DNA of 64,000 nucleotides. Source: CAG-411 sp963643465. Lineage in GTDB: Bacteria; Bacillota; Clostridia; Lachnospirales; Lachnospiraceae. Below the pieces are notes generated by a model that worked only from the letters and a program-made list of their open reading frames with translations, was not told the origin of the DNA and made no database searches. Shown piece after piece: positions 7,430 to 15,774 of this stretch (positions within the stretch are counted from its first letter, which is position 1; the number at the start of each line of letters is the position of its first letter). Location: assembly GCA_963643465.1 (NCBI GenBank), contig CAVIJT010000008.1, forward strand, positions 76,038-140,037, read 5' to 3'. The position numbers were made by a program, and so were the translations under genes.

Positions 7430-9298
7430 ATGGATAATAGAAGTATCAAAAAATTAGAAGCAGATTTGTGGGAGTCTGCAGATCTGCTTAGGGCAGGCTC
7501 AAAACTGACATCGAATCAGTATTGTATGCCTGTTCTAGGTCTATTGTTTTTAAGATATGCATATAGCAGATTTAAGCTGGTTGAAAAAGAAATATTAAAG
7601 GACAGACCGGTTAGAAATGGACGTCAGATGCCTGTAGAAGCAAGTGATTTTACTGCAAAGAGTGCATTGTACCTTCCGGAAATGGCTCAGTATAGCTGGC
7701 TTGTAAATTTGCCTGAAAACGTTGCTTCTTTAAATATGACAAATGTGTCAGGTCAGACAATGGCAAGTCTTGGGGAGGTAGTAAATAATGCGATGGAACT
7801 TGTAGAGCAGCAGAGTGAACAGCTTACAGGAGTTCTTCCAAAGAGTTATACGGATTTTTCAGATGAGCTACTTAGCGAGCTTCTCAGAATATTTAATAAT
7901 AATGCTCTTGATGAAGTTGGCGGAGACGTAATTGGTCGTATCTATGAGTATTTTTTAAATAAATTTGCAAAGAACATTGCTTCTGATGATGGTGTGTTTT
8001 TTACACCGAAGTCACTTGTAAAAATGATTGTAAATATTCTTGAACCAGCTGGCGGTGTATTATTAGATCCGGCTTGTGGTTCGGGTGGGATGTTTGTTCA
8101 GACTGGTGATTTTGTAAATGAAGCAGGCTTGCAGGCGAATAACAGTATGACTTTTTATGGACAGGAAAAGGTGGAATACAATGCTAAGCTTTGTCTTATG
8201 AATATGGCTGTTCATGGTCTGACAGGTGTTATTAAGTCTGGTGATGAGGCAAATACATTTTATTATGATGCACATAATTTGGAAGGCAAGTGTAATTATG
8301 TGATGGCAAATCCACCTTTTAACGTAGATAAAGTTAAGGCAGAGTCAACTGCCAGTGCAGGCAGACTTCCATTTGGTGTGCCAAAAGAAAACAAAAATAA
8401 GGAAATTGGAAATGCAAATTATTTATGGATTTCTTACTTCTATGCATATTTGAATGAAACAGGAAGAGCAGGATTTGTCATGGCTTCCTCTGCTACAGAC
8501 AGTCAAGGAAGTGACAAAGATATCAGAGAGAGACTGATAAAAACGGGTCATGCAGATGTCATGATCGGTGTCGCAAACAATTTCTTTTATACCAAGAGCT
8601 TGCCATGTTCCTTGTGGTTTTTTGATAAAGGAAAGCCAGATGAATTAAGGGATAAAGTCTTATTTATTGATGCAAGAAATTATTATACTGTAGTTGATCG
8701 TACTCTGAATGAGTGGAATGAGTGGCAACTCAAAAATATGAATGCTATTGTCTGGCTTTACAGAGGTGAAACAGATAAATACAAAGCATTGTTGGAAGAA
8801 TATAAGATTGCTCTTAAAGAAATGATTTCAGAAGCAGACGATGATCAACTGAATGTTATATTAGATGATGTGTTTATAAACGGATTGGAGATTGCAAAGC
8901 AATATGTAAAAGCACTTAGAGAGTCGGCTAAGAAAGAAGTAGAAGGGTGTGATAAGAGGGAAAAGAAAAAAATACAGGCTTCATGGGATGAGAAAATTTC
9001 ATATGCAGAAGAAATTGTAGGAGTAGTAAAAGAAGCCCATTGGCTTTATAGCAAGTTTGGAGAAGGCATCTATGAGGATATCTCTGGACTTTGCAAAATT
9101 GCTGATCTTAAAATGATTGAAGAAAAAGGATGGTCATTGACACCTGGCGCTTATGTTGGTGTAGCACCACAAGAGGACGACGGGGTGGATTTTGAGGAAC
9201 GGATGACAGAGATACATAAAGAGTTACTGTCACTGCAGGCTGAAAGTAATGAGCTGATGGATACTATCTCGAAAAATTTTAAGGAGATGGGGTTGTGA
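7430..9298 (+). CDS. hsdM: Type I restriction-modification system, methyltransferase subunit
   Basis: The 622-residue protein is an N6-adenine DNA methyltransferase, the M subunit of the M2S or R2M2S complex. It has the N-terminal HsdM helical domain (about 10-150), the SAM-binding motif DPACGSG at 213-219 and the catalytic motif NPPF at 294-297. The long C-terminal region is helical and may contact HsdS. ATG 7430 follows TTGGAGGA by 9 bases. Its TGA overlaps the GTG of hsdS (GTGA), so the two are translationally coupled. Confidence 0.95.
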   Translation: MDNRSIKKLEADLWESADLLRAGSKLTSNQYCMPVLGLLFLRYAYSRFKLVEKEILKDRPVRNGRQMPVEASDFTAKSALYLPEMAQYSWLVNLPENVASLNMTNVSGQTMASLGEVVNNAMELVEQQSEQLTGVLPKSYTDFSDELLSELLRIFNNNALDEVGGDVIGRIYEYFLNKFAKNIASDDGVFFTPKSLVKMIVNILEPAGGVLLDPACGSGGMFVQTGDFVNEAGLQANNSMTFYGQEKVEYNAKLCLMNMAVHGLTGVIKSGDEANTFYYDAHNLEGKCNYVMANPPFNVDKVKAESTASAGRLPFGVPKENKNKEIGNANYLWISYFYAYLNETGRAGFVMASSATDSQGSDKDIRERLIKTGHADVMIGVANNFFYTKSLPCSLWFFDKGKPDELRDKVLFIDARNYYTVVDRTLNEWNEWQLKNMNAIVWLYRGETDKYKALLEEYKIALKEMISEADDDQLNVILDDVFINGLEIAKQYVKALRESAKKEVEGCDKREKKKIQASWDEKISYAEEIVGVVKEAHWLYSKFGEGIYEDISGLCKIADLKMIEEKGWSLTPGAYVGVAPQEDDGVDFEERMTEIHKELLSLQAESNELMDTISKNFKEMGL

Positions 9299-10455
9299 GT
9301 TGGAAAAAAGTTAAACTTGGTGATATTGCAGAATTTAGTAATGGAATCAATTTTGGAAAAGAAGCATATACAAAGGGAATTAAATTGATAGGAGTTTCGA
9401 ATTTTGCAAATAGATTCTATCCGGATTACGATGAATTACAAGAGGTAAGAGAAGATATTGTTCGAGAAAATGACTTTTTGAAGTCAGGAGACATTGTATT
9501 TGTGCGTTCAAATGGAAATAAAGAGTTAGTAGGGAGATGCATGCTGATTAAAGAACCGCCTACAAGAGTAACTTTCTCGGGATTTTGTATTAGGGCAAGA
9601 TTGAAGGAGTTAAATAATTACAATCCTATGTTTTGGTGTTATCATTTTAAAAATAAAGTCTTTAGACGAGTAATGTCAGGTACTGCGATTGGCACAAATA
9701 TTCAGAATCTTAGTCAGGGTAGATTGGCAGCTTATGAGGCAGATATTCCTGATTTCGACACACAGAATAGAATTGTGGAAATATTATCTAAGTATGATGA
9801 ATTAATAGAAAATAATAACAAGCAAATAAAATTATTAGAAGAAACGGCACAGCGTCTTTACAAGGAATGGTTTCTGGAATTAAGGTTTCCAAATCATGAG
9901 AAGTGTAAAATTATTGATGGGGTGCCAGAGGGGTGGAAGAAGAGGAATGTTGGTGAAATTATTGAGAAGACTGTCCGAAGTAAACAGATTAGGGCATCTG
10001 ATTATCAAAAAAAAGGGTTAATTCCTATTATAGATCAAAGTAGAAATTTTATAGCAGGATACACAAATGATACAGAAGCATTGGTGAAGAGGGATACCCC
10101 TATTATTGTTTTTGGAGATCATACAAGGGTGTTGAAATATATTCAATTTCCGTTTGCAAAAGGAGCAGATGGAACTCAATTAATAGTTTCAAATTGTGTT
10201 GAAATGCCACAATCATTATTGTATTGTAGTTTGAGTAATATTGATTTATCTAATTACCATTATGCAAGGCATTTTAAGTATCTTAAGGCTGAAAAAATAT
10301 TGATTCCAAGTTTGGAAATTGCTAATATGTTTGATAAATTTTGTAATACAATTTTTAAGGAAGTTCAATGTAGAAGGGAACTAATAGTTAGATTGTCAGA
10401 AACACGAGATAGATTATTACCAAAACTTATGAATGGAGAGATAGAGATATTATGA
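9295..10455 (+). CDS. hsdS: Type I restriction-modification system, specificity subunit
   Basis: 386 residues with two target-recognition domains, each followed by a long helical spacer (IVEILSKYDELIENNNKQIKLLEETAQ in the middle, and the second repeat ending RLLPKLMNGEIEIL). HsdS sets the bipartite DNA target for methylation and cleavage. The start is GTG 9295, overlapping the hsdM stop by four bases. Its own stop overlaps the ATG of the next (broken) gene, so all three belonged to one transcript. Confidence 0.93.
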   Translation: MSWKKVKLGDIAEFSNGINFGKEAYTKGIKLIGVSNFANRFYPDYDELQEVREDIVRENDFLKSGDIVFVRSNGNKELVGRCMLIKEPPTRVTFSGFCIRARLKELNNYNPMFWCYHFKNKVFRRVMSGTAIGTNIQNLSQGRLAAYEADIPDFDTQNRIVEILSKYDELIENNNKQIKLLEETAQRLYKEWFLELRFPNHEKCKIIDGVPEGWKKRNVGEIIEKTVRSKQIRASDYQKKGLIPIIDQSRNFIAGYTNDTEALVKRDTPIIVFGDHTRVLKYIQFPFAKGADGTQLIVSNCVEMPQSLLYCSLSNIDLSNYHYARHFKYLKAEKILIPSLEIANMFDKFCNTIFKEVQCRRELIVRLSETRDRLLPKLMNGEIEIL

Positions 10456-10973
10456 CGGATTGGTTAATGGGTTATTATAATGGCAATATATGTTGTTGCT
10501 ACAATTTTTATTTGTTATTTTAATGGAAAATCAGCTAAAGTTGCAAAGATACAAACAGATAAAATGATAAGGCAATATAATATATCTAATTGTCCGAATA
10601 TTACGATTCATTTTGATATTATTCGTTGGGGGGATGTGCTTTGTTATTGAAAATGAAGGAAATAATCTAGCACATAATGTAAGTATAAAAATAAATAAAG
10701 AATTCATTGGTGGTATAGATGGAGAAATAGAAAGAGACCGACTAGAAAAACTAGCAAAGGCAAAATTATATATAGTAAGTAAGCAAAGAATTTATGCATT
10801 TCTGGGGGGAACAACCACAATTCTCAAAAATAGCTCAAAATGTTGCAGAAATTGATATATCATACGATGAGTATTCAGAGCATACAACAATCGATTTAAA
10901 TCAATATAGCATGTTTCTTGTGTATTCATCTCCAATTGAGGATGTTTCTCAGTATTTGAAAAAAAGAGGATGA
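10452..10973 (+). pseudogene. Frameshifted accessory gene between hsdS and hsdR
   Basis: One gene can be read in three pieces. ATG 10452 overlaps the hsdS stop (ATGA). The first piece reads MTDWLM, the second gives a hydrophobic N-terminus (IYVVATIFICYF) then ITIHFDII, the third VIENEGNNLAHNVSIKINKEFI to AFLG, and the last EIDISYDEYSEHTTIDLNQY to KKRG. Each break coincides with a G run: GGG near 10470, GGGGGG at 10628-10633 and GGGGGG at 10804-10809. Removing one G from each restores a single frame of about 173 codons. It would encode a membrane-anchored protein of unknown function. Real decay, phase variation and sequencing error are all possible. Confidence 0.7.
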
Positions 10974-10995
10974 TGTAAAATTTTATAAAAATATT

Positions 10996-11256
10996 TTGAA
11001 GCAGATTGAAAATAAGTATCCTGTTCAGAATAGTATAGTTCATACAGAAACAGAGGATGAGGCTTATAAGTATAAAATTTTCAAGATAGTTTGTTGTGAG
11101 AGAAGGGGAACCGCTAGTGCAATTGTGGAGACTTTAGAATTAGAAAAGGAATATGTTCTACAGTTTTTAATTGAGCTTGAACAAGTGGATAGACTAGTTG
11201 GGCATTTTGCTGGAATTGAAGAAGATGATTATTCTGTAGAATGGTATAGAAAATAA
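10996..11256 (+). CDS. Small hypothetical protein in the restriction operon
   Basis: About 86 residues; I do not recognise the family. The central part (KYKIFKIVCCERRGTASAIVETLELEKEYVLQFLIELEQVDRLVGH) looks like a winged helix-turn-helix. The start is uncertain: TTG 10996 lacks a good ribosome binding site, and the frame is open upstream to 10960, so a start coupled to the end of the preceding gene is possible. It lies 24 bases before hsdR. Confidence 0.5.
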   Translation: MKQIENKYPVQNSIVHTETEDEAYKYKIFKIVCCERRGTASAIVETLELEKEYVLQFLIELEQVDRLVGHFAGIEEDDYSVEWYRK

Positions 11257-11280
11257 GTTGTTGATTTAGGAGGTGTCATT

Positions 11281-14200
11281 ATGAGTTATGATTATTCAGA
11301 AAATATTTTAGTCCAAGAAAGTGCTGGTCACCTTCTTAGGGATGAGCTTGGTTGGAGAGTCGAGCTTGCTTATAATACAGAAGTTCTTGGAGAAAATGGT
11401 ACTTTTGGGCGGAAATCTTACAAAGACATTCTTTTGGTACGTTATTTTAAAGATGCATTGCAGAGATTGAATCCATGGATGACACCAACACTTGAAGAGG
11501 ATGCGTTAAAGACATTTACGAGGCATCTTTCTACATCCTCTTTAATGCAGATTAATGAGGAAAAATACGGTTATATTCGTGACGGGATTCCGGTAAAGGT
11601 AAAGAAACAGAATGGACAGATAGAAGAAAAGAGAGCGATGGTGATTGATTTTGAACATCCAAATGATGAAGAGCGAAATCAATTTCTTGCCATAAAAGAA
11701 CTTAAAATTCATGGGGATTTGTACCGTAGACGTACGGACATTGTAGGGTTTGTGAACGGAATTCCACTCCTTTTTATTGAATTGAAAAAGAATTCTGTGG
11801 ATGTACAGAATGCATATACGGATAACTATACAGATTATCTCGATACAATACCGCATCTTTTCTACTATAATGCATTTTTGATGCTTTCGAATGGAACAGA
11901 GGCAAAGGTAGGAACACTGGGGAGTAAATATGAATTTTTTCATGAGTGGAAGCGTCTTTCTGAACAGGAAGAGGGAAGCGTAGCACTGGAAACAATGCTT
12001 CGGGGGATTTGTAAGAAAGAGAATTTTCTTGATTTATTGGAGAATTTTATTTTGTATGATCATTCTGACGGAAAGACAGTTAAGATCCTCGCAAGAAATC
12101 ACCAGTATCTTGGTGTGAATGAAGCGGTAAAGGCGTATGAATCCCGTAAACTTAACAATGGTAAACTTGGTGTATTTTGGCATACACAGGGCTCTGGAAA
12201 AAGCTACTCTATGGTATTTCTTTCTCAAAAAATCCGTAGAAAGTTTGTTGGTTCTCCTACAATCGTTGTACTTACGGACAGAGAAGAATTGAATACACAG
12301 ATATCGGATACTTTTGAAAATTGTGGTTTGCTTGGTAAGACAAAGGCATCAAAATTTGTTGCGACAAGTGGAGATGATTTGATAAAAAAATTAAAAGGTA
12401 ATCCAAGCTTTATATTTACTCTTATCCAGAAATTTAATAAAAAGACAGAAGAACCGATTATTCCAGATCATGAGATCATTATTATGTCGGATGAAGCACA
12501 CAGAAGTCAGTATGGAGTATTTGCGGATAATATGGTAGCACTTTTGCCAACAGCTTCCCGCATTGGTTTTACAGGGACTCCTCTTTTATCAAATGATAAT
12601 ATTACAGAACGTACATTTGGTGGGTATATATCAATTTATGATTTTAAACGTGCAGTGGAAGATAAGGCTACAGTTCCTCTTTACTACGAGAACAGAGGCG
12701 ATAAAATATTAGATATCAAAAATCCGGATATTACGGATAAAATTCTTGATGCAATTGAGGCAGCTGATTTGGGTGAAGAGCAGGAAGAAAAACTGGAGCA
12801 TGAATTTGAAAAAGAAATCCATTTGCTGACAGCAGAGCCTAGACTGCGTTCGGTGGCGAAGGATTTTGTATCGTATTATTCAGATTTGTGGACAAGTGGA
12901 AAAGCTATGTTTGTATGCTTGAATAAGGTTACCTGCGTTCGCATGTATAATTATGTACAGGAATATTGGCAAGAGGAAATCGAGAAACTAGAGGAGGAAC
13001 GTAAGACTGCATCTCAGCAAGAAAACTTAGAACTGAACCGTAAAATAAAGTGGATGAAGGAAACGGAGATGGCAGTTGTTATTTCTCAAGAACAGAATGA
13101 GATTCAGACATTTAAAAAGTGGAATCTAGATATAAAATTACATCGTGAGAAAATGGAGAGAAGAGAGCTTGATAAAGAATTTAAAGACAAAGATAATCCA
13201 TTAAGAGTTGTCTTTGTGTGTGCGATGTGGCTTACCGGCTTCGATGTGAAATGTTTGTCTTGTCTTTACTTGGACAAGCCTTTGAAGGCGCATACTTTGA
13301 TGCAGACCATTGCAAGGGCAAATCGTGTGGATGAAGGAAAAAGTAATGGTCTTATCATAGATTATATTGGAATTGTAAAAGCACTTCGAAAAGCTCTAGC
13401 TGACTATACAGCAAATGTAGGAGGGAGAAGCACAGATCCAACTATTGATAAGGGAAAATTAATTGAGCATGTATTGGAAGTCATAGCTGCTGCAGAGGAA
13501 TTCCTGCGGTATAAAAACTTTAAACTGAAAGCTCTAGTTGAAGCAAAGGATTTTGCAAAGTTGGCATTATTACAAACTGCAGCTAATGCGGTATCAGAAA
13601 GTAGAGAGACGAAGAAACAGTTCATGACATACGGCAATGAGATGAATCGGATGATGAAGTATCTTGATAGACATGATATTTCAGATGAAGACAGAAAAAA
13701 GAAAGATGCAATTATTGCCATTTGTGATGAATTAAAGAAAAAGAAGAAGCATATTGATAACATTGATTTGATGGTACAGATTAATGGTATTTTGGGTGAT
13801 TATATAATAATAGAGCAAACACCTGAAGATAGAAGTTTTGCAAAGCGTTTTGATATTAGTAAGATTGATTTTGATTTATTGCGCAAAGAGTTTGCTAAAG
13901 TGAAAAGAAAAAATCTTATGATGATGGATTTGGATGAACTTATTCGTGTGCGTTTGGATGGTATGCTGAAAGAAAATCCAAGACGTGTAGACTATTATGA
14001 ACGTTACCAGAAGATTATTGAGGAATATAATAACGAACAGGATAGAGCTAATATTGAAAAAACATTTATGGAGCTTATGGATTTAGCTAATTCTATGAAT
14101 CAGGAAGAGCAGAGATATGTCAGAGAGGGATTTTCCAATGATGAAGAATTATCTCTCTACGATATGCTGTTTGATGAAAATCTTTCAAAGGAAGATATTA

Positions 14201-14424
14201 AGAAGATTAAGAAAGTTGCTGTAGATTTACTTGCTAAGATTAAGGGAAAGATAGCGGAGCTGGATCATTGGACAGATAAACAAGAGACTAAGGCAGAGAT
14301 AGATACACTTATTGGAAAAATATTGTGGGAAGAATTGCCGGAAAGTTATTCGGATAGTGCGATATTTACATATAGACAGAAAATTTATGAGTATGTGTAT
14401 ATGAGGTATAAGGAAGTGGCATAG
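11281..14424 (+). CDS. hsdR: Type I restriction enzyme, endonuclease/translocase subunit
   Basis: 1047 residues. HsdR translocates DNA with ATP and cuts it far from the recognition site. The N-terminal PD-(D/E)XK nuclease has D153 and E167-L-K169 (TDIVGF then FIELKK). The superfamily 2 motor has Walker A at 303-309 (TQGSGKS), DEAH at 404-407 and the helicase motif LMQTIARANR. A helical C-terminal domain binds the methyltransferase core. GGAGG lies 9 bases before ATG 11281. All catalytic motifs are intact, so the system is probably active. Confidence 0.95.
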   Translation: MSYDYSENILVQESAGHLLRDELGWRVELAYNTEVLGENGTFGRKSYKDILLVRYFKDALQRLNPWMTPTLEEDALKTFTRHLSTSSLMQINEEKYGYIRDGIPVKVKKQNGQIEEKRAMVIDFEHPNDEERNQFLAIKELKIHGDLYRRRTDIVGFVNGIPLLFIELKKNSVDVQNAYTDNYTDYLDTIPHLFYYNAFLMLSNGTEAKVGTLGSKYEFFHEWKRLSEQEEGSVALETMLRGICKKENFLDLLENFILYDHSDGKTVKILARNHQYLGVNEAVKAYESRKLNNGKLGVFWHTQGSGKSYSMVFLSQKIRRKFVGSPTIVVLTDREELNTQISDTFENCGLLGKTKASKFVATSGDDLIKKLKGNPSFIFTLIQKFNKKTEEPIIPDHEIIIMSDEAHRSQYGVFADNMVALLPTASRIGFTGTPLLSNDNITERTFGGYISIYDFKRAVEDKATVPLYYENRGDKILDIKNPDITDKILDAIEAADLGEEQEEKLEHEFEKEIHLLTAEPRLRSVAKDFVSYYSDLWTSGKAMFVCLNKVTCVRMYNYVQEYWQEEIEKLEEERKTASQQENLELNRKIKWMKETEMAVVISQEQNEIQTFKKWNLDIKLHREKMERRELDKEFKDKDNPLRVVFVCAMWLTGFDVKCLSCLYLDKPLKAHTLMQTIARANRVDEGKSNGLIIDYIGIVKALRKALADYTANVGGRSTDPTIDKGKLIEHVLEVIAAAEEFLRYKNFKLKALVEAKDFAKLALLQTAANAVSESRETKKQFMTYGNEMNRMMKYLDRHDISDEDRKKKDAIIAICDELKKKKKHIDNIDLMVQINGILGDYIIIEQTPEDRSFAKRFDISKIDFDLLRKEFAKVKRKNLMMMDLDELIRVRLDGMLKENPRRVDYYERYQKIIEEYNNEQDRANIEKTFMELMDLANSMNQEEQRYVREGFSNDEELSLYDMLFDENLSKEDIKKIKKVAVDLLAKIKGKIAELDHWTDKQETKAEIDTLIGKILWEELPESYSDSAIFTYRQKIYEYVYMRYKEVA

Positions 14425-14444
14425 AACATGATTGGAGGTATACG

Positions 14445-15470
14445 ATGAGCATTTGGTTATTTAGAGCTGGTAAGAATGGTGAATATGAAGAAAAGTTTTT
14501 GGCAGATAATAGAATTTATCTTACTTGGAGTGATTTGAAAATTGATCTGAAGAATTATAAAGATAGAACTGTACATTTGCAGAAATTGCAGGAGTTATAT
14601 CCGGCTGAAAAAATAAATACGCTAAAAAACTGGGAATCACAAATATATCCAATTGCTCATCGGATGGAAATTGGAGATTGGATTGTGTTACCTAGTAAGC
14701 GTACAAGTACAATTCATATTGGAAAAATCATTGGTGAATATACATACGATGCCAATAATGGCAATCCATATTATCATTATAGAAACATAGATTGGTTTGC
14801 AAAAGATATTCCGAGAAGCAATTTTGATCAAGACATTTTATATTCGTTTGGAGCTTTTATGACTGTTTGTAAAATTACAAGAAATGATGCAGAAAACAGA
14901 ATTAAGGCTATGGCGGCAAATCACTGGAAAGTTCCAGGAACATCAAGTGTAGCATTTCCAGAGGCAGAAGACACACAAACAGATTCATCTACCAACTTGG
15001 AAGAAGCAATTCAGGATGCTATAGCAAGGTATATTATTCAGAAGTTTAAAGGCTATAAAATGGAAATTCTAATAGAGGAGATTTTGAAAGCAAAAGGATT
15101 TACAGTATATCATAGTAAACAAGGAGCTGACGGAGGAAAAGATTTGCTAGCTTCCGGTGGGGAGATGGGATTTGGCTCACCTAAGATTTGTGTTCAAGTA
15201 AAAACACAAGATTCGCCAGTTGACAGACCTACATTAGATCAATTAGGTGGTGTGATGAATAATGTACAGGCTGAGTATGGTTTGCTTGTATCATGGAATG
15301 GATTTAAGGATAGTGTTGCAAGAGAGGAAGGCAATCAATTCTTCAAAATTCGTTTGTGGGATTCTACAGATATTATTAAAGAATTATTTGATAATTACGA
15401 GAAATTAAGCCCTGCAATTAAGGCTGAAATACCACTCAAGCAGATTTGGATATTGAGCGAGGAAGAATAG
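14445..15470 (+). CDS. Mrr-like type IV restriction endonuclease
   Basis: 341 residues. The C-terminal half has the Mrr-type PD-(D/E)XK fold: YKMEILIEEILKAKGF, then GADGGKD (D229, D233) and CVQVKT with Q251-x-K253, the QxK signature of Mrr nucleases. The N-terminal 165 residues (SIWLFRAGKNGEYEEKFL, then GDWIVLP) form a separate domain, probably for recognition. Mrr enzymes cut modified or foreign DNA. It follows hsdR by 20 bases, so it may be cotranscribed with the type I system. Confidence 0.85.
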   Translation: MSIWLFRAGKNGEYEEKFLADNRIYLTWSDLKIDLKNYKDRTVHLQKLQELYPAEKINTLKNWESQIYPIAHRMEIGDWIVLPSKRTSTIHIGKIIGEYTYDANNGNPYYHYRNIDWFAKDIPRSNFDQDILYSFGAFMTVCKITRNDAENRIKAMAANHWKVPGTSSVAFPEAEDTQTDSSTNLEEAIQDAIARYIIQKFKGYKMEILIEEILKAKGFTVYHSKQGADGGKDLLASGGEMGFGSPKICVQVKTQDSPVDRPTLDQLGGVMNNVQAEYGLLVSWNGFKDSVAREEGNQFFKIRLWDSTDIIKELFDNYEKLSPAIKAEIPLKQIWILSEEE

Positions 15471-15537
15471 TTATATATGTTCAGTTTTAATATATTTTTG
15501 CCTTATAGAAATAGCTATAAGGGTATTTTGTATTCTG

Positions 15538-15543
15538 TGTCAA
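15538..15543 (-). promoter_or_regulatory. -35 half of the concatemer-dependent promoter
   Basis: The minus strand reads TTGACA here, a perfect -35 box, but with no -10 box after it in the linear sequence. Across the predicted junction it lies 17 bp from TATAAT (15655-15650). Confidence 0.7.
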
Positions 15544-15649
15544 GAACGTTCTTGACCAGAAGCAATAGCATACAGTTGATAATGTAAATGATTATATTGT
15601 TCATTGTATGTCCTCCTTTTACCAGTGAATTATAGTAGCTGTTAATAAT

Positions 15650-15655
15650 ATTATA
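15650..15655 (-). promoter_or_regulatory. -10 half of the concatemer-dependent promoter
   Basis: The minus strand reads TATAAT, preceded by TTG. In the linear DNA the TTGACA box lies downstream of it, so no promoter exists; the 135-nt concatemer puts the boxes in order with 17-bp spacing, about 45 bp before the predicted start codon. Confidence 0.7.
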
Positions 15656-15774
15656 CAATACATCGTATTTGGAGGATGGTAGAGTTCCTTGTGAAAACAA
15701 GGTCCAATTGATTTTAATGCTTGCTGATATTAGATATCTACCGGTCGTTAGTCAGTAAGCTTTTAGGAGAAAAT

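Larger units (their letters stand above)
15530..15664 (-). other. Predicted concatemer unit encoding a 45-residue neo repeat
   Basis: On the cDNA (minus) strand the frame containing ATG 15604-15602 is open from 15754 to 15515. AAAAGGAGG ends 7 bases before this ATG. GTATT occurs at 15530-15534 and 15665-15669, exactly 135 nt apart. If the RT copies 15530-15664 repeatedly and switches at GTATT, the product stays in frame with a 45-residue repeat and no stop codon. It starts MNNIIIYIINCMLLLLVKN, passes the junction as DTEY-DVLY and ends KGGHT before the next M. In linear DNA the frame stops at 15512-15514, so only the concatemer would make a long protein. The junction is inferred, not proven. 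Confidence 0.7.
15501..15774 (+). ncRNA. Predicted DRT2 noncoding RNA (reverse-transcription template)
   Basis: The space between the Mrr gene and the RT gene is AT-rich and highly structured. Stems visible: CCTTATAG/CTATAAGG (15501-15522), GTCAAGAAC/GTTCTTGAC (15539-15556), CATACA.../...TGTATG (15569-15610), TCCTCC/GGAGGA (15611-15676), CCTTG/CAAGG (15689-15702), and GCTTGCTGA/TCAGTAAGC (15719-15760) followed by TTTT. DRT2 systems are known to encode such an RNA directly upstream of the RT, which copies part of it repeatedly. The exact ends are not visible; the first stem could also terminate the Mrr transcript. Confidence 0.75.

Noticed and set aside
15515..15700. Ordinary minus-strand gene of 61 codons
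   Set aside because: Linear DNA offers no promoter in the right order, and the start with a real ribosome binding site gives only 29 codons; the concatemer explanation accounts for both.
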